A stretch of DNA of 40,738 bases from Verrucomicrobiota bacterium. Lineage in GTDB: Bacteria > Verrucomicrobiota > Verrucomicrobiia > Limisphaerales > JACDHS01. A program made the translations under genes and the position numbers. Below the pieces are notes generated by a model. It was not told the DNA's origin. It worked only from the letters and a program-made list of their open reading frames with translations, and did no database searches. The stretch lies in NCBI GenBank assembly GCA_013820875.1, contig JACDHS010000034.1, positions 1 to 40,738 on the forward strand, in the 5' to 3' direction. How positions within the stretch are numbered: the first letter of the stretch is position 1; every line of letters starts with the position of its first letter. Shown piece by piece: positions 33,075 to 40,738 of the stretch.

Positions 33075-34157
33075 CTATAGCGCAAACCAACGATACCCCC
33101 AGAACATCCAGATGACTGCCGCGAGGGCAATGTAAGGACCGTATGGAATGCGGCTGGACCATTCGCGTTTGCCCATGGCGATAAAACTCACGCCGACAAC
33201 GGCGCCGATGATCGAGCTGACCATGAGCGAAAAGAGAGTTGCCTGCCATCCCAGGAATGCGCCGATGGCCGCCATGAATTTCACATCGCCAAATCCCATT
33301 GCTTCACGCGGCACGGTGATTTGATCGGTGATGACTTCCATATATGGCGTTTGTTCCGGATTAAATTCATCTTCGCCAATCCGCAATAACTCCGGGCTGA
33401 GCCGAACGGAAACATTGCGATAGCAGCGATCAATCATTTCCACATGGCTGGCTTCGAAAAAGATCGTGTCCGATTTCCGGTAGAAAAACTCTTCGTAAGG
33501 CATTTCGCCTGCCGGCAGTTTGATAACAGTTTCTGTGAACAGAATTCTCGTGCCCGGTTCGAGCGCGAGTTTTTGTTTTCCGAATAGAAGTTTGCCGAGT
33601 CGCAGGATGGCGTAGATCACGCCACCACCCACTGCCATTCCAAGGAAACTCTGTTTCAAAGCGTCTGGCACGTTCTGAACACCATGCAGTCCCGGAACCA
33701 GGAATGAAGCAACAAACCCGGCAGCCATTCCGCCCAGCGTGATTTCATCCGGAATAATGAAATGTTCGAAATCAATAAACGTCGCCACTACGAAGCCCGC
33801 GAGGATCAGACAATACACCAGAGCCAATGCAGGACTTTGCGCGCCGAAACTCAACCATGCGGCGAGAAATAAGAGGCCCGTGAGCAACTCGACGAGGAAG
33901 TAGCGGAACGAAATGGGCGCCCGGCAATTGGCGCATTTACCGCGAAGGTAAAGCCAGGTGATCAGCGGCACGTTCAGGTACCAGGGGATGGAATATCCAC
34001 AGTGCGGACAGTGGGATGGTGGCGAGACGATGCTTTCGTCGCGCGGCATTCTATAGATGCAGACGTTCAGGAAACTGCCGACCAACAATCCAAGCCACAA
34101 CACAGCAACCGACCAGAAATGAAATGGGACGAGCGCCCAGACTTCAGGGTCAAACAT
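33075..34157 (-). CDS. Prepilin peptidase (type IV/A24 family) with a large insertion
   Basis: Integral membrane aspartic protease and methyltransferase that processes type IV pilin-like leader peptides. The 360-residue protein has the N-terminal GSFLNVCIYRMP motif at 27-38. Zinc-type Cys50/Cys53 and Cys75/Cys78 follow, then several membrane helices. The catalytic Asp lie in IDFEHFIIPDEIT (about 128-140) and GFGDVKF (Asp291). An extra 80-90 residues (about 200-285) sit between the two catalytic segments, where most members have a short loop; the insertion is polar and contains no membrane helix. Length is thus well above the usual 250-290. No pilin genes are nearby. An inverted repeat separates it from the upstream aroE. 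Confidence 0.93.
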   Translation of the reverse strand: MFDPEVWALVPFHFWSVAVLWLGLLVGSFLNVCIYRMPRDESIVSPPSHCPHCGYSIPWYLNVPLITWLYLRGKCANCRAPISFRYFLVELLTGLLFLAAWLSFGAQSPALALVYCLILAGFVVATFIDFEHFIIPDEITLGGMAAGFVASFLVPGLHGVQNVPDALKQSFLGMAVGGGVIYAILRLGKLLFGKQKLALEPGTRILFTETVIKLPAGEMPYEEFFYRKSDTIFFEASHVEMIDRCYRNVSVRLSPELLRIGEDEFNPEQTPYMEVITDQITVPREAMGFGDVKFMAAIGAFLGWQATLFSLMVSSIIGAVVGVSFIAMGKREWSSRIPYGPYIALAAVIWMFWGYRWFAL

Positions 34158-34178
34158 AGGGGGAAGAAAGGGATTGGT

Positions 34179-34248
34179 GGAGTAATGGAGTGGTGGAGTA
34201 TTGGGGAGTGAAGGTCATTACTCCAACACTCCAGCACTCCATTACTCC
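34179..34248. repeat. Long hairpin-forming inverted repeat between aroE and the prepilin peptidase gene
   Basis: The arms 34179-34204 and 34223-34248 pair over 26 bases with two mismatches around an 18-base loop. Both arms are built from short GGAGT-type units (GGAGTAATGGAGTG and similar), suggesting origin from a simple repeat that inverted. No T-run follows, so it is not a classical terminator. It lies after the aroE stop and before the prepilin peptidase start, and could shape the message between the two. Confidence 0.75.
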
Positions 34249-34255
34249 GTTGTTT

Positions 34256-35257
34256 TCACGAACCATAAACATTTTTTTCTAGCGCACGTCGCATTTCCGC
34301 GATCGGCGCGGATTTGCCGGACCAAAGCTCCAATGCTTTTGCGCCCTGGTAAAGCAACATTCCAATACCATTGGCAGTTTTGCAGCCAAGCGACTTCGCC
34401 TCACGCAGCAGGTTTGTCTCCGCAGGTCGATAAATCATGTCATAAACAAAATGCGGTTTGTTGAAGCGCAACCAGTTCACATCAAGGGGCAGGGGATCGT
34501 TCGACTTCAGGCCGAGTGATGTCGCGTTCAGAACAAGATCAACCCGGTCGCGTGGGTAGCCCTGGAAAACATTGATCGCAGCATTGTGGCGCTTCAGGGA
34601 ATTCGCCAATTCCGCCACCCCATTCGCATTTTGCACAGTCACATGAATGCGCACGCCAGGAAATCGTGTGCTGATTTCGACAGCGATTTGTCCCGCTTTT
34701 TCTTCCGTGCGATTCAGGAGAAACAAATTAGAAACACCTTCTGCCGCCAGTCGAAGGGCCGCCGCGCGTCCGGCGCCACCCGCCCCGAGCAGGAGCACCG
34801 AGGCGCCACGAAGGGTCAGCCCCAAATCTTCATTGATGGAGCGGACGATGGCATCGGCATCCGTATTGAAACCATGCGAACGAATCTCAAAAATCTCGTC
34901 TGCGGGAACTTCATTGAGCGGAACCCACGCACCGGCTTTGTTCCTCGTCTCGAAACGAATCGTGTTCACTGCTCCCCAGGTGCGTGCTGATTCATCCAGC
35001 ACATCGCACATTTGTAGCGCGAGCAACTTATGAGGAACGGTTAGATTCAAACCCAGGAACTTCATTGCCTTCGCGCCATTGATGGCGAAGGGCAGATCGT
35101 TCGGATGTACTTCGCAAGCGAGATAGCGCCAGTTCAGCCCCAGTGCAGCGATTCCCGCGTTCTGCATGGCAGGTGACGCCGAATGTTTTATCGGCTGCCC
35201 GTAAACCGCACAGTAGCGGGTCGTTGCGTCAATGGGACTTGCAAAAGTTTGCGGCAC
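34256..35257 (-). CDS. aroE: Shikimate dehydrogenase
   Basis: Reduces 3-dehydroshikimate to shikimate with NADPH in aromatic amino acid synthesis. The 333-residue protein has SASPAMQNAG in the substrate site, LNLTVPHK with the catalytic Lys77, and NTDAD at 131-135. The NADP-binding GAGGAG is at 158-163, with LLNRTEEKA after the following strand. GIGMLLYQGA closes the substrate site near the end. An insertion of about 30 residues before the NTDAD motif (roughly 101-128) makes it longer than most members (270-290). It lies on the minus strand upstream of the prepilin peptidase gene; a functional link is unlikely. Confidence 0.95.
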   Translation of the reverse strand: MPQTFASPIDATTRYCAVYGQPIKHSASPAMQNAGIAALGLNWRYLACEVHPNDLPFAINGAKAMKFLGLNLTVPHKLLALQMCDVLDESARTWGAVNTIRFETRNKAGAWVPLNEVPADEIFEIRSHGFNTDADAIVRSINEDLGLTLRGASVLLLGAGGAGRAAALRLAAEGVSNLFLLNRTEEKAGQIAVEISTRFPGVRIHVTVQNANGVAELANSLKRHNAAINVFQGYPRDRVDLVLNATSLGLKSNDPLPLDVNWLRFNKPHFVYDMIYRPAETNLLREAKSLGCKTANGIGMLLYQGAKALELWSGKSAPIAEMRRALEKNVYGS

Positions 35258-35301
35258 GCACGGTTTATCGCAAAGCGCCTTTCAAACATCAAAGTTTAAT
35301 T

Positions 35302-35336
35302 CGGAGCGCGGCTGTGTGCGAAGCATCAGTCGCGGC
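35302..35336. repeat. Dispersed repeat related to 2680-2714
   Basis: The segment begins CGGAGCGCGGCTGTG and continues with a GAAGCATCAG core. It is closely related to 2680-2714 and, in inverted orientation, to about 2774-2792 inside the family B element. It can fold as a small GCGGCTG/CAG-type hairpin. It lies between the divergent aroE and cytochrome-type gene. Confidence 0.6.
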
Positions 35337-35410
35337 ACGCTAGAACGCTCGAAACGCGATGGCAGCACGCCATGCAAAAAAAACCTTTCGCCAAACAGGA
35401 CGAATGCCCG

Positions 35411-38400
35411 ATGGTATGGTTTAATTCGCCAATGCCACTGGACTCCTTTAAAAGGCTGGTCGCCTGTTGCGCACTGTTGTGCGCAACGCCGCTTATTGCC
35501 AAAACGGGTGTGCCCACCCGAATCGATTTCAATCGCGACATTCGTCCGATTCTTTCCGAGAACTGTTTTCATTGTCATGGCACTGATGCCAATCAACGCA
35601 AAGCGAAACTGCGACTCGACACGCGTGAGGGTGCATTGGGCAAGGGGGCAGTCGTCCCCGGAAAGCCTGCGGAGAGCGAGATGATCGCACGCATTCTCTC
35701 CAGCGATCCGGATGAACAAATGCCACCGCCGGAGTCGAATCGCCGTCTGAGCAGCGAGCAAAAAGAATTACTGCGCGCCTGGATCAAGGAAGGTGCGAAC
35801 TACGATACTCATTGGGCTTTCCAGACTCCCGTCCGTCCTGCGCTTCCCACTGTGAAACAGAAGAAATGGGCGCGGAACGAAATCGATCATTTTATTTTAG
35901 CCAGGTTGGAAGCAGAAAAACTCAAGCCGACTGCAGAAGCGCCCATGCCGAAATTGTTGCGCCGCATCGCCCTTGATCTCACCGGGGTGCCGCCCACACC
36001 TGAACAAATGAAAAGTTGGGGCGCGCAACGCGATCCATTCAATGCGGCTCTCGATGAATTGCTCGCCAGCCCGCGCTTTGGTGAACGGATGACGGCTGAT
36101 TGGATGGACATTGCGCGTTATGCCGATACGCACGGTTTCAACAACGATTCTGCGCGAAGCATGTGGCGCTGGCGCGATTGGGCGATTGAAGCGTTTAATA
36201 AAAATTTACCTTACGACCAGTTCATTACCGAACAGCTCGCCGGCGATCTTCTGCCCAGGCCAACGCTCGATCAACTGATTGCCACGGGCTTTAACCGAAA
36301 TCACGTCATCAATTCCGAAGGCGGCATCATCGATGAAGAATATCGTGTGGAATATGTCGGCGACCGCGTTCGCACCGTCTCCATGGGTTGGCTCGGGTTG
36401 ACCATGGAATGCGCGCGTTGTCATGATCACAAATTCGATCCGATAACGCAGAAGGAATATTTCAGCATGTTCGCCTTCTTCAATAGTGTGAACGAACATG
36501 GAGAAGCTGGCCGCATTGCAAACGCCGCTCCATTCATCGCCGCACCCACAAAGCAACAACAGGTCGAGATGAAGAAGCATCGCGCGACGATGGATGATGC
36601 GGAACAGAAAATGAGCGCGCTGGTGGCCAAACAGGATTGGAAGAACGTCGCCTTCGATACGCTACGAAAAGAGGAGCCATCCTCTTTAACTATTCCAGAA
36701 CCTGAACGCATCGTGGAACTTGACCTGGCGGGATTTGGCTCGAACACGATTTCCAATCTCGTCGGAGGCAAGCCATTTAAAGTTCGGGGGAAGGTCATTT
36801 CTACCGACGGCCCCCTTGAAGAGGCAGGACTTCTATTCGATGGCGAAAGCAGTCTGAAAACAGGTGCCTTGCCAAAAGGCGATGGAAAATGGGCATTCGC
36901 CGCCTGGGTGCGTCGCGACAAAACCACTGAAGGATCGATCTTTTCCACGATGAACTTCGGTGTCCCTGCTTCATCGCAGCAGTATGGCAAGGGTGTTGAA
37001 ATTCGTTTCACAGAAGATGGAGCGGTGGAGGTGCGGACGGCCCGTCGTTGGCCCGCTTATTCGGCCAACATCGCCACGCAGGAAAAGATTCCAGTGGGCG
37101 AATGGCATCACATCCTTGTCACGTGTGATGGTTCGGAAAAGGCGAAGGGTTTGCGAATCTTCATTGATGGCGAGGAATGTTTCCGTGACGTGTTGCAGGA
37201 TGATTTTGCAAACTCCGGACTCTCCGGCGATGCGCTAATTGGCGCGTCTGATGAACCCAACGTGACAAAGTTCGCGGGCGCAGTGGCCGATGTCCGCATT
37301 TGGGCCAGGCCGAGTGATATCGAGAAGGTAGCTGGCGAAGTGCGGGAGCAGGTGGTGCAGTCTGCTCTCAAGGCTCATTCCAAGGGAAAAGGTCAGAGCC
37401 TTCTTACGTCGTCTGGTACGAAGAGGGCGTGGCTCGTAAAGAACAATTCCGATTTTGCCCAAATGGAAACTGAGTGGCGCAATTCGCGCGCCACCTGGCT
37501 GCAACTCGAACGCGAGGCTCCGACCACTATGGTCATGAAGGATCTTTCCAAACCGCGCGAAACACGCGTTCTTTTCCGCGGCGAATACGATCAACCACGC
37601 GAAATCGTCGAACCCGGTGTTCCCGAATTCCTTCCACCGCTTCCGCCGAATGCCCCGCGCAATCGTCTCGGCCTCGCGCAATGGTTTACCGATCCTCAAC
37701 ATCCATTGACCGCCCGCGTCGTGGTCAATCGGTTTTGGCAAAATCTCTTCGGCACAGGAATTGTGAAAACTTCCGAAGACTTCGGTTTTCAATCAGAATA
37801 CCCGAGCCACCCTGAGTTGCTCGATTGGTTGGCCCGCGAATTCGTGGAGAGCGGGTGGGATGTTAAACAGTTGCATCGGCTCATGGTGAGTTCGGCGACT
37901 TACCGGCAGGATTCGCGTTCAACTCCAAAACTAAATGAACACGATCCGGAGAACCGTTTACTGGCGCATGGCCCGCGTTTGCGGCTCACGGCAGAGATGT
38001 TGCGTGATCAGGCGCTGGCGCTGAGCGGGTTGTTGAAAGAGCAGATTGGTGGTCCACCGGTTTATCCGTATCAACCAACGAATTTTTACCTCGGCATTGT
38101 TGTCGCCGCCGCTTATCCCGGCACCGTTTACGACGATGCCAAAGGGGACGACCTCTATCGCAGGAGTCTTTACACCTTCTGGAAGCGCACCGTGCCGCAT
38201 CCCACTCTCGCGACATTCGACGCCCCTGACCGCGAAGTCTGTGTCGCAAAACGATTGAAAACAAACACACCGCTCCAGGCTTTGGCGTTGATGAATGACA
38301 CCATTCAACTCGAAGCCTCCCGCAAGCTCGCAGAACGGATGTTGACCGAAGGTGGCGCCACGGCAAGGGACCAGATTCGATTCGCCTTCGAGTTGGCGAC

Positions 38401-38614
38401 GGCACGGAAGCCCGATTCTTCCGAGCAGAAAGCGTTGCTCGGATTTTTGGAAAGTCGCCTTGGCTTTTACCGCAGCGACATTGAAGCCGCGAAAAGTTTT
38501 CTCTCTGTCGGCGCTTCCGCGAGAAATGAAAAGCTCGATCCAGCGGAACTTGCGGCCTACGCGAATGTCGCCAGCCTCATCCTGAACCTCGACGAAACCA
38601 TCACGCGAAACTGA
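35411..38614 (+). CDS. PSCyt1/DUF1549/LamG/DUF1553 exported cytochrome-type protein
   Basis: The exported multidomain protein is of a type abundant in Planctomycetes and Verrucomicrobia. From ATG 35411 it has 1067 residues with a signal peptide at about 1-30. A c-type heme motif ENCFHCHG (Cys52, Cys55, His56) lies in the PSCyt1 domain. DUF1549 spans about 155-360, a LamG/concanavalin-type domain about 470-635 ([11 protein letters not shown] to [10 protein letters not shown]), and DUF1553 about 745-1010. The LamG insert suggests carbohydrate binding. The start has AGGA 10 bases upstream; ATGs at 35372 and 35432 are alternatives. It is followed after one base by the DUF1501 gene. Its chemistry is not established; such pairs accompany sulfatases in these phyla. 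Confidence 0.92.
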   Translation: MVWFNSPMPLDSFKRLVACCALLCATPLIAKTGVPTRIDFNRDIRPILSENCFHCHGTDANQRKAKLRLDTREGALGKGAVVPGKPAESEMIARILSSDPDEQMPPPESNRRLSSEQKELLRAWIKEGANYDTHWAFQTPVRPALPTVKQKKWARNEIDHFILARLEAEKLKPTAEAPMPKLLRRIALDLTGVPPTPEQMKSWGAQRDPFNAALDELLASPRFGERMTADWMDIARYADTHGFNNDSARSMWRWRDWAIEAFNKNLPYDQFITEQLAGDLLPRPTLDQLIATGFNRNHVINSEGGIIDEEYRVEYVGDRVRTVSMGWLGLTMECARCHDHKFDPITQKEYFSMFAFFNSVNEHGEAGRIANAAPFIAAPTKQQQVEMKKHRATMDDAEQKMSALVAKQDWKNVAFDTLRKEEPSSLTIPEPERIVELDLAGFGSNTISNLVGGKPFKVRGKVISTDGPLEEAGLLFDGESSLKTGALPKGDGKWAFAAWVRRDKTTEGSIFSTMNFGVPASSQQYGKGVEIRFTEDGAVEVRTARRWPAYSANIATQEKIPVGEWHHILVTCDGSEKAKGLRIFIDGEECFRDVLQDDFANSGLSGDALIGASDEPNVTKFAGAVADVRIWARPSDIEKVAGEVREQVVQSALKAHSKGKGQSLLTSSGTKRAWLVKNNSDFAQMETEWRNSRATWLQLEREAPTTMVMKDLSKPRETRVLFRGEYDQPREIVEPGVPEFLPPLPPNAPRNRLGLAQWFTDPQHPLTARVVVNRFWQNLFGTGIVKTSEDFGFQSEYPSHPELLDWLAREFVESGWDVKQLHRLMVSSATYRQDSRSTPKLNEHDPENRLLAHGPRLRLTAEMLRDQALALSGLLKEQIGGPPVYPYQPTNFYLGIVVAAAYPGTVYDDAKGDDLYRRSLYTFWKRTVPHPTLATFDAPDREVCVAKRLKTNTPLQALALMNDTIQLEASRKLAERMLTEGGATARDQIRFAFELATARKPDSSEQKALLGFLESRLGFYRSDIEAAKSFLSVGASARNEKLDPAELAAYANVASLILNLDETITRN

Positions 38615-38615
38615 C

Positions 38616-40052
38616 ATGAACGACTCTCATTTGCTCACGCGACGCAGTTTCCTCACCCGTTCCACCATGGGACTGGGAGCGGCAGCCCTCAGTCAATTGC
38701 TCGGTGGACTCGCGACCGGCGCCATCGCGCAAGGCGGAAATATTCTCGGACCGAATTTCAGGCCGCGCGCCAAACGAATCATCTTCCTGTTCCAGGCAGG
38801 TGGACCATCCCAACTCGAGACTCTCGATTACAAACCGCAACTCAAAGCCCATTTCGACAAAGATCTTCCGGATTCCATCCGCATGGGCCAACGCATCACC
38901 GGCATGGTGACGGGGCAAGCGCGTCTGCCCGTTGCACCAAGCAAATATGGTTTTAAACAATGCGGACAAAGCGGCACCTGGATCGGCGACCTTCTTCCGC
39001 ATACGCAAAAAATCGCCGACGACATATGCGTGATCAATTCCGTGCATACGGAAGCGATCAATCACGATCCTGCGATCACGTTTATCCAAACCGGCAGCCA
39101 GTTGCCAGGCCGCCCCAGTCTCGGTTCATGGGTTGACTACGGACTTGGCTCAGAGAACGAAAACATTCCATCGTTCATCGTTCTGATTTCCACTCCGAGC
39201 ACCGGCACCGCTGACCAGGGATTACTCTCGCGCCTGTGGGGCAGTGGGTTTCTGCCAAGTCGCCATCAAGGAGTGAAACTCCGTAGCGGCGCCGAAGCAG
39301 TTCTGTATTTGAATGATCCAGCCGGCCTGAGCCGCGAAGGTCGTCGCCAATGGCTCGACACGCTCGGCAAGCTGAACAATAAACAATTCCAGGCCACGCA
39401 CGATCTCGAGATCGAAACTCGCATCGCGCAATATGAGATGGCGTATCGCATGCAACGTTCCATGCCCGACCTCATGGATTTAAGCGGCGAATCAGAAGCC
39501 ACCTTCAACCTTTACGGCGATTCCTCAAAACAACCCGGCTCCTTCGCGGCAAACTGTCTGCTCGCCCGGCGCATGGCGGAACGCGGCGTTCGTTTCATCC
39601 AGCTTTATCACCGTGGCTGGGATCATCACGGTGGTCTGCCGGAACGTATCGAAGTTCTCACCCGCGACGTGGATCAAGGTTCCGCCGCCCTCATCAGCGA
39701 TCTGAAACAGCGCGGTCTCCTGGAAGACACGCTCGTCGTTTGGGGCGGGGAATTTGGCCGCACGGTTTACAGTCAGGGCAGTCTTTCACCTGAGAATTAC
39801 GGACGCGATCATCATGGCAGATGTTTTTCGCTCTGGATGGCTGGCGGCGGTGTAAAGCCTGGAATCACCTTTGGCAAAACCGACGACTTTTCCTTTAACG
39901 TTGTGGAGAACCCGATTCACATTCACGACCTGCAAGCCACCATCCTTCACACCCTCGGCATAGACCACGAAAAACTCACCTACCGTTTCCAGGGGCGACA
40001 ATTTCGTTTAACTGACGTCCATGGAGAAGTGGTGAAAGGGCTATTGGCGTAG
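38616..40052 (+). CDS. DUF1501 Tat-exported protein
   Basis: The 478-residue protein has a twin-arginine signal peptide ([20 protein letters not shown], Arg9/Arg10), so it is exported folded. The DUF1501 body includes [40 protein letters not shown] and VWGGEFGRT. These place it in the alkaline phosphatase/sulfatase superfamily, with likely metal ligands in the His/Asp-rich motifs. It lacks the Cys motif of classical sulfatases. It starts one base after the preceding stop, so the two genes form an operon and probably work together at the cell surface. The reaction is unknown; family membership is certain. Confidence 0.93.
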   Translation: MNDSHLLTRRSFLTRSTMGLGAAALSQLLGGLATGAIAQGGNILGPNFRPRAKRIIFLFQAGGPSQLETLDYKPQLKAHFDKDLPDSIRMGQRITGMVTGQARLPVAPSKYGFKQCGQSGTWIGDLLPHTQKIADDICVINSVHTEAINHDPAITFIQTGSQLPGRPSLGSWVDYGLGSENENIPSFIVLISTPSTGTADQGLLSRLWGSGFLPSRHQGVKLRSGAEAVLYLNDPAGLSREGRRQWLDTLGKLNNKQFQATHDLEIETRIAQYEMAYRMQRSMPDLMDLSGESEATFNLYGDSSKQPGSFAANCLLARRMAERGVRFIQLYHRGWDHHGGLPERIEVLTRDVDQGSAALISDLKQRGLLEDTLVVWGGEFGRTVYSQGSLSPENYGRDHHGRCFSLWMAGGGVKPGITFGKTDDFSFNVVENPIHIHDLQATILHTLGIDHEKLTYRFQGRQFRLTDVHGEVVKGLLA

Positions 40053-40551
40053 CAGAGCCGATGGTGCTGCGCGCAAAAAGTGTTTTGCCCCAGAGGGGGT
40101 GGGGAGCGGAGGGAGTCTTTGGAATTGAGTTCGTAACAGCAACTGGTTCAACGAAACTCTACCGAAAGTAAATAAATGGCAGTGCGCAACGGGCAGAGAA
40201 GGCATAAAAAAATCCTCCTTTCGGAGCGTGCGGAGAGGCGGAAAACGCGTTTTCTGTTCGTGTAAGTGGCTGGGAAAGAGGTTTGAGGTTTCAGGTTTGA
40301 GGTTCTCCTAGTCGCTGGGAGAACCCATTTTTATCCGGTGACGAGGAGACGAATTTGGACTGCGGTGGCAAGCGAAGCGCGACACCGCTTTCGGACGCCC
40401 AATGTGGTGTTTTCAATTTCCTGGTGCTTATTCCTAAAAAAAGCAGTTGAAATGGCCGCAAAAGAACGCAAAGAACACCAGGTGACAGCATAAAGCTCTC
40501 TTATCCCCCCGCTTCTCCTTCTGTTTTTGCGCCTTTTGCGTTCTTTCGCGG
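40053..40551. other. Repeat-bearing spacer at the right end
   Basis: No gene is seen. It holds a heptamer-type direct repeat (GGTTTGAGGTTTCAGGTTTG, about 40281-40300). A GCGGTGGCAAGCGAAGCGCG repeat-like hairpin lies at about 40365-40392. A 19-20 bp inverted repeat, GCCGCAAAAGAACGCAAAG at 40455-40473 and its near-complement at 40533-40552, has about 60 bases between its arms. These resemble dispersed intergenic repeats. Confidence 0.5.
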
Positions 40552-40658
40552 CTATTAACTGCCGTTTTAAGGATGGATGGTGTCGGGATCGAGCAGATCA
40601 CAAGGGACTTGCCGCACCCGCCAAATTGAGTTTCCGGGAACATGGACAACACACCGTG
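40552..40658. repeat. 108-bp dispersed direct repeat, copy B
   Basis: The same orientation and sequence as 21011-21118, with four substitutions and one missing base. Here its end runs directly into the 42-bp tandem repeat; in copy A only a single, altered start of that unit follows. Confidence 0.85.
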
Positions 40659-40738
40659 CGGACGTCGTTGCTGCAGTTTTAAAGTGGACAACACACTGTG
40701 CGGACGTCGTTGCTGCAGTTTTAAAGTGGACAACACAC
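40643..40738. repeat. 42-bp tandem repeat running off the window
   Basis: Two full units (40643-40684 and 40685-40726) differ at one base, and a third begins at 40727. Each unit starts TGGACAACACAC and contains CGGACGTCGTTGCTGCAG. No spacers separate the units, so this is a minisatellite-type array and not CRISPR. The total copy number lies beyond the window. Confidence 0.85.

Noticed and set aside
40201-40235. Terminator on the minus strand (CTCC-GAAA-GGAG followed by T7)
   Set aside because: The stem is only four base pairs and no minus-strand gene is seen that would end here.
40643-40738. CRISPR array
   Set aside because: The 42-bp units abut each other directly with no spacers and no cas genes are present.

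Overview
The window looks like chromosomal DNA of a Verrucomicrobiota bacterium, plausibly of the Pedosphaera/Limisphaerales type. This is inferred from three things: a very large set of exported sulfatases, the Planctomycetes/Verrucomicrobia-typical pair of a DUF1549/DUF1553 cytochrome-type protein and a DUF1501 Tat protein, and many short dispersed palindromic repeats. There is no rRNA, tRNA, CRISPR array or intact insertion sequence.

Left end (1-2941): a 1-Cys peroxiredoxin (minus) with a clear terminator, then a repeat-rich spacer, a rhomboid protease (plus) and a second repeat-rich spacer. The spacers hold small non-autonomous mobile elements with terminal inverted repeats and 8-9 bp flanking direct repeats. 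Two elements sit side by side at 935-1412 and share three copies of the same 9-mer. A relative of the second element lies at 2645-2872.

Sulfatase array (2942-17757): ten consecutive same-strand genes for exported type I sulfatases, mostly 6-40 bp apart, each with a signal peptide and a Cys-type formylglycine motif. They are divergent from one another (ARSB-like, sulfamidase-like, GNS-like and arylsulfatase-like members), which suggests stepwise desulfation of a complex sulfated polysaccharide. No formylglycine-generating enzyme, glycoside hydrolase or transporter is present.

Accessory scar (17758-21214): a small protein resembling Tae4 peptidoglycan amidases, followed closely by a putative exported protein; a methyltransferase gene cut off by an IS66 transposase remnant; an XRE-type regulator broken by one frameshift; and one copy of a 108-bp repeat that recurs at 40552.

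Core block (21215-30955, mostly minus): a topoisomerase IV/gyrase A subunit, then the MoxR-DUF58-DUF4381-BatA-BatB/C system. A block of small genes separates MoxR from DUF58: two tandem, evidently duplicated addiction-module/RelE-type pairs on the plus strand and a ribbon-helix-helix antitoxin with an unrecognised partner on the minus strand.

Right end: aspS, a prepilin peptidase with a large insertion and aroE (minus), then the DUF1549/LamG/DUF1553 and DUF1501 pair (plus). The window finishes in a repeat-rich tail with a 42-bp tandem repeat that runs off the end.
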